A stretch of 64,000 bases of DNA from Collinsella aerofaciens (GTDB lineage: Bacteria; Actinomycetota; Coriobacteriia; Coriobacteriales; Coriobacteriaceae), in contig NZ_JAQLFP010000012.1 of the NCBI RefSeq assembly GCF_028207065.1, positions 1 to 64,000 of the forward strand, given 5' to 3'. Below the pieces are notes generated by a model. The model made no database searches. It saw nothing but the letters and a program-made list of their open reading frames with translations, and was not told the DNA's origin. This document shows positions 42,214-50,875 of this stretch, in pieces; the first letter of the stretch is position 1, and the number at the start of each line of letters is the position of its first letter. Position numbers and translations under genes: made by a program.

Positions 42214-43842
42214 CTAGCCTCGAACTTCTTCGAGCATCTGCTTTGCGTGGGCCAAGCTTGCCTCGGACTGATCGCCGCTGAGCATGCGGGCGATCTCGGC
42301 GGTACGCGCTTCGCCGGTTACCTCGTCCAAATGCGTCTGGGGAACATCGCCCGGCTCCTTGCTGACAACATAATGCTTGTCGGCCATGACGGCGACTTGC
42401 GCCAAGTGGGTTACGACAATCACTTGATGCGTAGCGGCAAGATCGACCAGCACACCAGCAAGAGCACGAGCCGTGGAGCCGCCGACACCGGCATCGACCT
42501 CGTCAAATACCAGTGTATCGACGCCGTCAGCATTACCCAAGACCACCTTGCTCGCGAGCATAACGCGGCTGAGCTCGCCGCCCGACGCAATTCGGCGCAG
42601 GGGACGCGGCGTCAAGCCGGCACCGCTGCGATACAAAAGCTCGTAACTCGAAGGACCCGCCGGCGTCCACTCAGCGCGCGGAAGATCATGCGACTCCCAA
42701 ACGAGCTCGGCACCGCCCATCTCCAAGCGTGCCATCTGACGACCGACCTCGTGGCAGAAGCGCGGGGCCGCCGTATTGCGAGCGCGCTTGAGTGCCTTGG
42801 CGGCAGCGAACAGCTCGCGCTCGGCGCTCCCGAGTGCCTCACGCGCCTTTTTGATCTGTTCATCGCCATCATCGACCAGGGACAGCAGCTCTTGCGAGCG
42901 ATCGCGCATGGCAAAAACATCGTCCATCGTGGGACCCCACTGACGCAACAGGCCCTTGAGGTCGGAATACCGCTCACGCATGCGAGCGAGCTCGCGCGGG
43001 TTGAAGGCGACGCCATCGCGATAGGCACGAAGCTCGTTCGCGCTATCCTCAAGGGAGATGCAGGCATCCGAAAGCGCATCGGCAATGTCGCCCAGTTTGC
43101 GATCGACGGTAGCCATACGGGAAAGCTCTGCCACGGCGCTGTTCACGGCATCGAGCGCTCCACCTTCGGCGGCAAGCGATGCATGGGCATCGTTAGCTGT
43201 GGCAACCAGTACCTCGGCATGTTCGGAGCGCGGCAGCAGTTCCTCGAGTTCCTCATACTCGCCCGGCTTGGGGTCGACCTCGCCGATGCGCTCGAGGGCA
43301 AAGCGAGCCTCCTCGACACGGCTCCCCTGCGCGCGTGAGGCTTCCTCCACGCGACGGACCTCCTTGGCAGCCGCACGCGACGCCTTGAAGCAGGCACGGT
43401 AACGGTCGAGCGCCTCGAGCGCAGAGCGACCAGCCCAGGCATCAACCATGGCAACATGATGCGCCGGATCGAGCAGACGCTGGTGTTCATGCTGGCCGCA
43501 CAGATCCATCATCACGCCGACGCGCTCGGAAAGCTCGCGCACGCTAGCGATGCGGCCGTCAATCTTGACGCGGCTGCGACCCTCGGCAGAAAGGCTGCGC
43601 TGCACGGTAAAGCCCTCCGTGTCGTGCGGGTCGTCGAACAAGCGCGCCTCGACGCTCGCCAGCGCCTCTCCCTCGCGCACGGTCGACGAATCTGCACGCT
43701 CGCCCAAAATGAGCTTGAGCGCCGAGAGCAGCGCGGTCTTGCCGGCACCGGTCTCGCCAGTCAAAACCGTTAGGCCCGCACTCGGCACCAGCGTCGCCTC
43801 GCGAATGAGCGCGATGTTGGAAACCTGCAGCTCATCGATCAT
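42214..43842 (-). CDS. recN: DNA repair protein RecN
   Basis: SMC-like ATPase in double-strand break repair. Walker A LTGETGAGKTALLSAL near the N-terminus, long coiled coil with Arg/Glu/Ala-rich segments (about 150-370), then IASGGELSRVMLA and Walker B LVFDEVDAGVGGSTA. 542 residues from ATG 43842, which has GGAG six bases upstream; the ATG at 43854 is less likely. Overlaps nadK by 11 bases; last gene of the efp-to-recN block. Confidence 0.95.
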   Translation of the reverse strand: MIDELQVSNIALIREATLVPSAGLTVLTGETGAGKTALLSALKLILGERADSSTVREGEALASVEARLFDDPHDTEGFTVQRSLSAEGRSRVKIDGRIASVRELSERVGVMMDLCGQHEHQRLLDPAHHVAMVDAWAGRSALEALDRYRACFKASRAAAKEVRRVEEASRAQGSRVEEARFALERIGEVDPKPGEYEELEELLPRSEHAEVLVATANDAHASLAAEGGALDAVNSAVAELSRMATVDRKLGDIADALSDACISLEDSANELRAYRDGVAFNPRELARMRERYSDLKGLLRQWGPTMDDVFAMRDRSQELLSLVDDGDEQIKKAREALGSAERELFAAAKALKRARNTAAPRFCHEVGRQMARLEMGGAELVWESHDLPRAEWTPAGPSSYELLYRSGAGLTPRPLRRIASGGELSRVMLASKVVLGNADGVDTLVFDEVDAGVGGSTARALAGVLVDLAATHQVIVVTHLAQVAVMADKHYVVSKEPGDVPQTHLDEVTGEARTAEIARMLSGDQSEASLAHAKQMLEEVRG

Positions 43843-44692
43843 GGCGCACTCCATAGAACACGCGGCTCACCGAGTTATAGAAGCTCTCGGGACCGTAATC
43901 GAGCAGCAGCACGTCTCCGGGACCGCGACGCACCGCCACGCTCTCAACGGTGCCATCGCAGGTAATAAACTGTCCATCGATAGCGATCGCCGGAACACTC
44001 GGACGGTCATCAGACATAAAGATCTCGACGACATCGCTCGGCGAGGTCAAAAAGGCGCGAGCCTGAATGGTATGCGGAGCAATCGGCACACAGACCATGC
44101 CCGTGTAATCGGGGCTGACGATGGGACCGCCGGCGGATAGCGCGTAGCCGGTGGAGCCAGTCGCCGTCGATACAACCACGCCGTCGCCACGCAGTCGATC
44201 GATATGGTGGCCCGACACCGTGATGTCGAACTCGACCATATCGGACAGCGGACCGCGGGTAAGCGCCATGTCGTTGAGGGCGAAGGTGCGCACGACATCC
44301 TTCGTACCGTCTTCGCGCACGGACACGATATCCGCGGCGATGGTAGCGCGACGGCTCACGTGCAGCTCACCGGACAGGGCATCGCTCACAACCTGCAAAA
44401 TGTCGCGCTCCTCGGGGCTCGCGGCCGTCAAAAAGCCCAGGTGACCATAGGAAAGACCGAGGATAGGAATCTCGCGATGGTTGAGGATGCGGGCAGCGCG
44501 CAGCAACGTACCGTCGCCGCCGAGCGTAATGACCAGATCGGAGCCGTCAATATCAGGCGTGCTTTGAATCTTCGATCGCTGGTCGGCAGCCCATGCGACC
44601 TCATAGCCCTGGCGCGTCAGCCAAAGCTCGAGCATCAGGCCGCTCTCGACCGCTTCTTGCTTGTAGTAATTGGGAACCAGAAAGACCTTCAT
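43832..44692 (-). CDS. nadK: NAD kinase
   Basis: Makes NADP from NAD. Signature VITLGGDGTLLRAAR and the second block LRGDGVVVSTATGSTGYALSAGGPIVSP. 286 residues. Start overlaps the tlyA stop (ATGA). The tlyA-nadK-recN order is common in Gram-positive bacteria. Confidence 0.95.
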   Translation of the reverse strand: MKVFLVPNYYKQEAVESGLMLELWLTRQGYEVAWAADQRSKIQSTPDIDGSDLVITLGGDGTLLRAARILNHREIPILGLSYGHLGFLTAASPEERDILQVVSDALSGELHVSRRATIAADIVSVREDGTKDVVRTFALNDMALTRGPLSDMVEFDITVSGHHIDRLRGDGVVVSTATGSTGYALSAGGPIVSPDYTGMVCVPIAPHTIQARAFLTSPSDVVEIFMSDDRPSVPAIAIDGQFITCDGTVESVAVRRGPGDVLLLDYGPESFYNSVSRVFYGVRHDR

Positions 44693-45501
44693 AGCGTTGC
44701 AGCTTTCTCGCTCATAACCGATACCTGGGATTGCAGCTCGTCTTGCGAGCGGTCGCCGGGGGCATACCTCGTGCCGTACAAGAAAAACTCAACGTTTCCC
44801 TTGGCACCATGAATGGGCGACACGCACACATCGACCGGAAAAAGGCCCTTGGCTGCAAAGAGTTCAACCGCCGCCACGAGTGTATCGCGGCGCACGGCGA
44901 GATCGGTCACAATGCCGCCCTCACCCACCAGCGCCGCCGGAGCCTCAAACTGCGGCTTTACGAGCGTGCAGAATGCACCCGTAGGCGCCAGGCACGCCAG
45001 CACCGCATCGATAATGTTCGCGATGCTGGTAAACGAGACATCACAAACAGCCAGGTCGATGGCGCCGGCATAGCCAAGCTCAGGCAGCTGCGTCACGTTG
45101 GTGCGCTCATGCAGCGTCACGCGATCGTCCTGACGCAACGACCAATCGAACTGTGCGCGACCCACGTCCACCGAGATAACGGTCGCAGCTCCGCGCTTGA
45201 GCAGGCAATCGGTAAAGCCGCCGGTAGAGCAGCCCACATCCAGACAGCTAAGGCCCGTCGGATTGATGCCAAACGCATCAAGCGCGCCTTCGAGCTTAAG
45301 ACCGCCGCGGCCAACATAGGGAATGCGCCCCTTCACGTGCAGCGGCAGACCCGGGGTCACCTTAAGCCCCGGCGAAGTCAAGCGCTCGCCGCCGCTCGAG
45401 ACCAAGCCGGCCATAAGAGTGCGAAGGGCATCCGCGCGATCGGCGCAGATGCCCTGTGAAATCAGTTCGTCATCAAGACGCACGCGTTTCATGAATGCCA
45501 T
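44689..45501 (-). CDS. tlyA: TlyA-type rRNA 2'-O-methyltransferase / hemolysin-like protein
   Basis: N-terminal S4 RNA-binding domain (RVRLDDELISQGICADRADA) and an FtsJ-like methyltransferase domain with the SAM motif CLDVGCSTGGFTDCLL, DLAVCDVSFTSI and LVKPQFEA. Expected to methylate ribosomal RNA and affect capreomycin-type antibiotics. The start is uncertain: TTG 45504, ATG 45501 and ATG 45492 are all in frame with weak ribosome sites. Confidence 0.9.
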   Translation of the reverse strand: MAFMKRVRLDDELISQGICADRADALRTLMAGLVSSGGERLTSPGLKVTPGLPLHVKGRIPYVGRGGLKLEGALDAFGINPTGLSCLDVGCSTGGFTDCLLKRGAATVISVDVGRAQFDWSLRQDDRVTLHERTNVTQLPELGYAGAIDLAVCDVSFTSIANIIDAVLACLAPTGAFCTLVKPQFEAPAALVGEGGIVTDLAVRRDTLVAAVELFAAKGLFPVDVCVSPIHGAKGNVEFFLYGTRYAPGDRSQDELQSQVSVMSEKAATL

Positions 45502-45527
45502 CAACCATTCGTATCCGGAGATGCGGC

Positions 45528-45767
45528 CTAGCTATCCTGGGATTCGTTTGCCGCATCCTCATCGTATTCCTGCTCGAGCTTGTCGGCCTCACGCGGCGTC
45601 AGCTCAAACTTGTCGACCATATCGACCGCGCGGGAGCCCAGCTCAATCGCCTCGTCAAACAGATCGAGCGAACGCTCCAAGGACGTATCCTTGGAGCGAA
45701 CGGTAGCGATGATCTGGTCCAGACGGTCCGAGATCTCGTCAAAGTTGCGGACAGAACCCTCTGGCAT
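45528..45767 (-). CDS. xseB: Exodeoxyribonuclease VII small subunit
   Basis: 79 residues with the family block FDEISDRLDQIIATVRSKDTSLERSLDLFDEAIELG and an acidic tail. GAGGAG precedes the ATG at the end of nusB. The large subunit gene xseA, often next door, is not in this window. Confidence 0.9.
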   Translation of the reverse strand: MPEGSVRNFDEISDRLDQIIATVRSKDTSLERSLDLFDEAIELGSRAVDMVDKFELTPREADKLEQEYDEDAANESQDS

Positions 45768-45769
45768 GG

Positions 45770-46354
45770 CTACTCCTCGACGGAGTCGATGTCAGCCTCG
45801 GCGGCGTCCGCATCCTCGGCCAGCACGCCAGCCTCGGCCTGGGCAACCGCAACCTTGGCGGCAGCCTCAGCAGCCTGGGCCTCCTCGCGAGCGCGATCCT
45901 CGGCCAGCAGTTCCTGGTACAGGTCCTCGCCCGGCAACTCCTCGCTGCGCGCGATCTTGCCCAGCACGCCGTTGACGAACGACGCGGACTGGTCGGTGCC
46001 ATAGGCCTTGGCAAGTTCGACGGCCTCGTTGATCACGATAGCGTCCGAGACCTCTTCGTCGGTAAGGAAGCGCATCTCGTAGACGGCGATACGCAGCAGA
46101 TTGCGGTCGGCGCCGGGCATGCGCATAAGATCCCAGTTCTTGGCGACGGCGCGCAGGGCACAGTCGATGCGATCGATATGCTCGTAGGCACCGCGGCACA
46201 GCTCCAGCGCATAGGGGTCGAGGGGGCCCTTCGAGATCAGGAAATCACCCTCGAGGACGCGCTCGAGCGGGCTGTCCGTGGCCTCGGCCTGAAATAGCAG
46301 CTGCAGCGCCTGACTGCGGGCAAGCGTACGCCCGCGATAAACCTTAAGGCTCAA
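45770..46354 (-). CDS. nusB: Transcription antitermination factor NusB
   Basis: Helical RNA-binding protein that joins S10 in antitermination on rRNA operons. Motifs GRTLARSQALQLLFQAEA and AIVINEAVELAKAYGTDQSASFVNGVLGKIA. The start codon is TTG at 46354, six bases after AAGGAG; no ATG fits. A tail of about 45 residues rich in Ala and Glu extends past the normal end. Confidence 0.93.
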   Translation of the reverse strand: MSLKVYRGRTLARSQALQLLFQAEATDSPLERVLEGDFLISKGPLDPYALELCRGAYEHIDRIDCALRAVAKNWDLMRMPGADRNLLRIAVYEMRFLTDEEVSDAIVINEAVELAKAYGTDQSASFVNGVLGKIARSEELPGEDLYQELLAEDRAREEAQAAEAAAKVAVAQAEAGVLAEDADAAEADIDSVEE

Positions 46355-46357
46355 AGG

Positions 46358-46720
46358 TTACTCCTTGGGGAAAACGAGGCCGTCGATGCAAACGTCAACG
46401 CGCTCGACCTCAACGCCCACCTGGGCATCGATGGCGGCGACCACGGCGGCGCGAACGGCCTCGGCGAGTTTCTTGAACGGATAGCCAAAGAACACCACGA
46501 CACGCACGGTGAGTGCGAGCTTGTCGCCGATGACCTCGGCCTCGACCGCCGGCTCGGAAGCCGGGGCCTTGGACGAGAGCATCATGGAGACAAGGTTAGT
46601 GGCAAGGTCCTTGACGCCAACGGAGGCGATGCCCTCGACATCCGACACGGCGCGCGAGACGATGGCGGTCAGAACATCGGGCGAAATGCCGATGCCGTCA
46701 ATCTTGATTTCCTGGGGCAT
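46358..46720 (-). CDS. Asp23/Gls24 family envelope stress protein
   Basis: 120 residues with the family pattern ISPDVLTAIVSRAVSDVEGIASVG, LTVRVVVFFGYPFKKLAEAVRAAVVAAI and VERVDVCIDGLVF. TAGGAGGACTC precedes the ATG. Members often act at the membrane or cell wall; exact role unknown. It sits between efp and nusB, as in many Gram-positives. Confidence 0.9.
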   Translation of the reverse strand: MPQEIKIDGIGISPDVLTAIVSRAVSDVEGIASVGVKDLATNLVSMMLSSKAPASEPAVEAEVIGDKLALTVRVVVFFGYPFKKLAEAVRAAVVAAIDAQVGVEVERVDVCIDGLVFPKE

Positions 46721-46744
46721 GAGTCCTCCTAGAAGAGTTGGTTG

Positions 46745-47308
46745 CTAGACGCGGGAGACGAACTTGCCGTCGCGGGTGTCAACCTTGATGACCTCGCCCT
46801 CGTTGAGGTACATGGGGACCTGGATGACAGCGCCGGTGTCGATCGTGGCCGGCTTGGTGGAACCCTGGACGGTGTCGCCCTTAAAGCCCGGGTCGGTCTG
46901 GACGATGGTGGTCTCGATGAACATCGGCGGGGTTACGCCCATGAGCTCATCGTCGGCAAAGAGCAGCTGGCAGATGTCGTTCTCGCGCAGCCACTTGGAG
47001 TTCTCGCCCACCATGTCCTCGGGAACGGGAACCTGCTCATAGGACTCGTTGTCCATGAAGATGTAGTCGGTGCCATCGTTGTAGAGGTACTGGAACTCAC
47101 GGGTGGTGAGCATGACGCTCTCGAACTTGGTGCCGGCGTTGCAGGTGTTCTCGACAACGCGGCCGCTCTTGATGTCGCGGGTCTTGTAGCGCACAAATGC
47201 GCCGCCCTTGCCCGGCTTGACATGCTGGAACTCGACGATGGTGTAGACCTTGTCCTTAATACGGAGACCGAGGCCGTTCTTGAAGTCGGCGGTAGAAATG
47301 GTAGGCAT
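46745..47308 (-). CDS. efp: Translation elongation factor P
   Basis: 187 residues. The N-terminal KOW-like domain has the loop HVKPGKGGAFVRYK, with the lysine at about residue 32 at the tip. Two OB domains follow, ending IQVPMYLNEGEVIKVDTRDGKFVSRV. Helps ribosomes pass polyproline stretches. First gene of a block running to recN. AAAGG before the ATG. Confidence 0.96.
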   Translation of the reverse strand: MPTISTADFKNGLGLRIKDKVYTIVEFQHVKPGKGGAFVRYKTRDIKSGRVVENTCNAGTKFESVMLTTREFQYLYNDGTDYIFMDNESYEQVPVPEDMVGENSKWLRENDICQLLFADDELMGVTPPMFIETTIVQTDPGFKGDTVQGSTKPATIDTGAVIQVPMYLNEGEVIKVDTRDGKFVSRV

Positions 47309-47402
47309 AGCGACCTTTCTTCTTATGGGCAGAACGCACAGGCGTCCAAATTACATACGACCGAAATTATACACTTGCAGACGGCGCCTGCAGCGAGCGC
47401 AT

Positions 47403-47445
47403 AAAAAGAGAATGCGGGGCGTCCGAATCGATCCGGACGCCCCGC
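47403..47445 (-). terminator. Terminator after the pepP gene
   Basis: 12-bp stem GCGGGGCGTCCG/CGGACGCCCCGC with an 8-base loop and CTCTTTTTA downstream on the minus strand. Confidence 0.85.
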
Positions 47446-47466
47446 CCCAAAATCTATCGAAATGAG

Positions 47467-48597
47467 CTAGCAATCGATGACGTGGAGGTCATGCGGCGTC
47501 TTGGTGAAGGGCTCGTAGCCGTTCTCGGTGACCACGCCGTAGTCCTCCAGGCGCACGCCGCCCACGCCGGGCAGGTAGACGCCGGGCTCCATGGTGATAA
47601 CCGAGCCGACCTCGATGATAATCTTGCTGCGGTTGAAGTTGGGCAGCTCATGGATGTCGATACCGACACCATGGCCCAGACCATGGTTGTAGTAATCGCC
47701 ATAACCGGCATCGCCGATGATCTTCTTGGAAAGCCTGAAAATGTCATTGCCCTCGACGCCCGGATGGATGGCGGCGACGCACTCCTCGTGCGTACGGCGC
47801 ACGAGCGCATAGAGGTCGAGCTGCTCCTGGGTAGGCTCGCCCATCACGACGGTGCGCGTCATGTCGGAACGATAGTCGCAGTAGCCCGCGCCGTAATCCA
47901 TGAGGACGAAGTCGCCCTTCTCGATCACGCGGTCGCTCGGGACGGCATGCGGATTGGCGGTATTGGGGCCGCTCGCCACGATGGAGCCAAAGGCCAGGCT
48001 GTCGGCGCCATTGGCGAACATAAAGTTCTCGAGCTCATTGCGAACCTGCTTCTCGGTCATGCCGGGCTTAATAAAGCCGAGCATATGCTGGAAGGCGGCA
48101 TCGGTGATCGACTGCGCATGGCGCATGAGCTCGATCTCCTCGGCGTCCTTGATGGCGCGCATCTTACGGATGTCGTCATGCATCAGCGGCAGCATGCAGG
48201 CGACGGAACGATCCTCCAGACCACGCTGAATGCCCTGGTAGAAGTTGATCTGCATGTCGTCCTCGACAGCGCAGACGCGGCACTTGTTGGCCGCGATCTT
48301 GCCGGCGACCCAACCGGGGATGGTACCCTCGTCCATATCGTAGACCCAAGGGCTGCCGGCGGGCGTGTTCTCCTCAAAGCTGTTGAGGTAGCGCGAGTCG
48401 GTATGGAACAGGCACTGGTCAACCGTAATAAACGCCGCGTGCGGGAACTCGAAGGTGTAATCGAAGACGCCCTTCACGCCCGTAAGCCAACGAAGATTGG
48501 CCTCGTCGCGCACCACGATAGCGTCGTAGCCGCGCTCGGCCATCAGGGCACGGACACGCTCGATACGACCGGCAGGACCGGCAGCAAACTCAGACAT
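47467..48597 (-). CDS. M24 family Xaa-Pro aminopeptidase/dipeptidase
   Basis: Metallopeptidase with a creatinase N-domain (about 1-135) and the pita-bread catalytic domain. Metal ligands are visible in LMDYGAGYCDYRSDMTRT (two Asp), HGLGHGVGIDIHE (His), VITMEPGVYL (Glu) and RLEDYGVVTENG (Glu). 376 residues. AAAGGA before the ATG. Followed by a terminator, so it is separate from efp. Confidence 0.93.
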   Translation of the reverse strand: MSEFAAGPAGRIERVRALMAERGYDAIVVRDEANLRWLTGVKGVFDYTFEFPHAAFITVDQCLFHTDSRYLNSFEENTPAGSPWVYDMDEGTIPGWVAGKIAANKCRVCAVEDDMQINFYQGIQRGLEDRSVACMLPLMHDDIRKMRAIKDAEEIELMRHAQSITDAAFQHMLGFIKPGMTEKQVRNELENFMFANGADSLAFGSIVASGPNTANPHAVPSDRVIEKGDFVLMDYGAGYCDYRSDMTRTVVMGEPTQEQLDLYALVRRTHEECVAAIHPGVEGNDIFRLSKKIIGDAGYGDYYNHGLGHGVGIDIHELPNFNRSKIIIEVGSVITMEPGVYLPGVGGVRLEDYGVVTENGYEPFTKTPHDLHVIDC

Positions 48598-48728
48598 GCA
48601 GATTCCTTTCTTGTTGCCTCTATAAAGACGGGACGGGTCTCAACCGAACGACGGAATCGCATGCGATCCGCAATCGATTAAAACCCGCCCCTCAACATGA
48701 TACGAAAGACGATGGAAGTCAATAAATC

Positions 48729-49838
48729 TTAGAGAAGTTCTTTGCGAGAAGCCAAGTAGGCGTGAGCATGGCGCTCAAGAACCTCGTCCTCAACGCTCGT
48801 TAGACGAATGGCGCCGAGTGCCGCGGGCAGCGGCAACATGCTACGGTTCGAGCGAACAAACTGCTGCCTGCGGAACTCCTCGATATATGCGGCAGGCTCC
48901 AGATCGAAGGCAAGCTCCTCGATGCCAAAGTCCTCCAGGCAGTCATCGACCTCAAAGACGTAATCGATATCGAAGTCGCAGGCATCATGTGCTAGGCGCG
49001 CCTCAAAGCGCATGCCCTCGGACAACAGCTGGTAGACAGGGACCTGCAAAGCGGCATCGCCCAAGCATGCGCGCAGGGCACGCTCCCCCGTCTTGCCAAA
49101 ATCGAGCGCATGGCGGGCGCTCGGGTTCGTAGCCATCAGCACGTCCTTGCGGGCAGTCTGAGACCACTGAACGGCATTGACGAGCGCGACCTCCTCGCCC
49201 GCGAGAATCTCGGGAACGGTCTCGGTAAACTGATTCCAGCGGGACTTGCTGCTCGAAAGCATGGTGCCAACAAGTACTGCATAGCCGAGCTTGAGGTCCT
49301 CGGGGGCCGCCTCGCGAACAAGGTCGAGGTCACACACGACCAAGCCCGGCTCGGGACGGAACGCGATAGCGGGAAGCGCATGCGCCGACGAGGCGACAAG
49401 CGGCTTCATGGTCGTCGCGACCATGAGCATGGCGTCGAACGTCGTCGGCAGCAAGGCGCACTCGGTGCGACCGCACCACTGATTGGCACACCAGCAAACG
49501 ACCGAGCAGGTCGCCGTGTCGCCGACAGCGACAACGAGATCGTCACAGGTAATGCCGTTAGCCGACAGGGCGCCAAAGACGGTATCGGCATCGGCCAGCG
49601 TAGCACCGGCAGGCGAAACCTCGAGGACGAGCGGCGACACGGCAAAACCGGCGTCAACCAGTGCATGCTCGACAACCTCGCCAAACCGCTCGGATGTAGC
49701 GTCGTTCCAAACCACCATCGCGCGCTTAGGCTTGCCCACAGCCGAGGCAAACATGCGCGGCAGCTCCTCGAACGCGCCCAATCCGACGCGGACATCGACA
49801 CTGCGGTTTTGGAAATTGATAAGTTGACGGCGAATCAT
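48729..49838 (-). CDS. 3-dehydroquinate synthase-like protein with altered active site
   Basis: 369 residues aligned along the length of AroB, but key sites differ. The GGGVVGD nucleotide loop reads AVGDTATCSVV. The DSSVGGKT block reads MLMVATTMKPL. The zinc-ligand Glu region (GFAEVIKH) reads KLGYAVLVG, and the two His regions (FGHTLGHA and LSHGEAV) read FGKTGERA and LSEGMRFE. It therefore probably lacks zinc. It overlaps aroK by four bases, the usual aroB position. It may be inactive, regulatory, or have a new reaction. A true AroB may exist elsewhere. Confidence 0.75.
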   Translation of the reverse strand: MIRRQLINFQNRSVDVRVGLGAFEELPRMFASAVGKPKRAMVVWNDATSERFGEVVEHALVDAGFAVSPLVLEVSPAGATLADADTVFGALSANGITCDDLVVAVGDTATCSVVCWCANQWCGRTECALLPTTFDAMLMVATTMKPLVASSAHALPAIAFRPEPGLVVCDLDLVREAAPEDLKLGYAVLVGTMLSSSKSRWNQFTETVPEILAGEEVALVNAVQWSQTARKDVLMATNPSARHALDFGKTGERALRACLGDAALQVPVYQLLSEGMRFEARLAHDACDFDIDYVFEVDDCLEDFGIEELAFDLEPAAYIEEFRRQQFVRSNRSMLPLPAALGAIRLTSVEDEVLERHAHAYLASRKELL

Positions 49839-50368
49839 AGCAGTCCACGCTCCAAAAGCATCTCGGCACAAAGGTAGGAAACGTCCTCGAAGGACTTGTT
49901 GCGAATATCAAGGGTAATATCGGCGGCTTGGCGATACAGCGGACGGCGATGCTCAAACAGGCGCGCAGCATGCTCGGGCGAGCGGAAATCGGGCCGGGTA
50001 TCGGAGCGGCGAATCTGGCGCAACGAGTCCTCAAAGTCGCCTTCGAGGTACACGCATGTACCCATCTCGTGCATCAGTTCAATGTTCACCGGCGTCTCGA
50101 CGATGCCACCCCCGCACGACACCAGCAGGCTGCGCTCGCTTTGAAGCGAACGGAGTGCCGAGGTCTCGAGCTCGCGAAAACGATCCTCGCCCTCGGTCTC
50201 AAATATCTCGGTCACCGACTTGCCACATCGACGCACAACCAAACGATCGGTATCGATAAAACGCCGCTTGAACATAGTGCCGACGTTGCGCGCGAGCGTC
50301 GATTTGCCCGCGCCCAAAAAGCCGATAAAGAAGATATGGTCGCAGCCGTGTTTGATGTGCTGAGACAT
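49835..50368 (-). CDS. aroK: Shikimate kinase
   Basis: 177 residues. P-loop FIGFLGAGKSTLARNV, the shikimate-binding DTDRLV and FRELE segments, and the VSCGGGIV loop. Phosphorylates shikimate in the aromatic amino-acid pathway. Nine bases after the yqeG stop and overlapping the aroB-like gene. Confidence 0.93.
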   Translation of the reverse strand: MSQHIKHGCDHIFFIGFLGAGKSTLARNVGTMFKRRFIDTDRLVVRRCGKSVTEIFETEGEDRFRELETSALRSLQSERSLLVSCGGGIVETPVNIELMHEMGTCVYLEGDFEDSLRQIRRSDTRPDFRSPEHAARLFEHRRPLYRQAADITLDIRNKSFEDVSYLCAEMLLERGLL

Positions 50369-50376
50369 GGCGAAAC

Positions 50377-50874
50377 CTATTCCTCGCAGGGAAGGTCGCG
50401 CAGGGCCCGGCGCTCAAAGATACGGAAGATCTGCGTGTACCACAGGTCCTGGGTTGCCTGCGGCTTGACCAGAATAGTGTCAACGCCGGCAAAATTACCG
50501 CTCCACACGTCCGTGTACAGCTGATCGCCGATCAGCACCGCCTCGTCTGCCGTTGCGCCGAGGCGCTTAAGACCCGCCTTCAAGGCAAACGGGGCGGGCT
50601 TCATGGCGTGGCTGATGGCCTCGAGTCCCAGCTCGCGTGCAGAGCTCATGACCTGATCGCGATGCCAGTTGTTGGACACCATGCACAGCTTAAAGCCTTT
50701 GGCGCGGGCGGTATCGAGCCAAGCGGAGACCGCGGCGGGAACCTGCTCAGTGTCGCGCGGAACCAGAGTGTTATCGCGATCGAGCAGAATGGCGCGTTTG
50801 CCGTCGGCCCACAGGGTATCAAGGTCGATGCGATCGACCGAGGCAACGTATCGTTTGGGGCTAAATATCCTCAT
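50377..50874 (-). CDS. yqeG: YqeG family HAD-IIIA phosphatase
   Basis: 165 residues with the HAD motifs ILLDRDNTLVPRD, VSNNWHRDQV and AVLIGDQLYTDVWSGNFAG. The frame is open upstream but overlaps mltG there; ATG 50874 follows the mltG stop by one base. Often next to aroK or aroE genes in Firmicutes and relatives; in some bacteria it is a phosphatidylglycerophosphate phosphatase-like enzyme. Confidence 0.88.
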   Translation of the reverse strand: MRIFSPKRYVASVDRIDLDTLWADGKRAILLDRDNTLVPRDTEQVPAAVSAWLDTARAKGFKLCMVSNNWHRDQVMSSARELGLEAISHAMKPAPFALKAGLKRLGATADEAVLIGDQLYTDVWSGNFAGVDTILVKPQATQDLWYTQIFRIFERRALRDLPCEE

Positions 50875-50875
50875 G

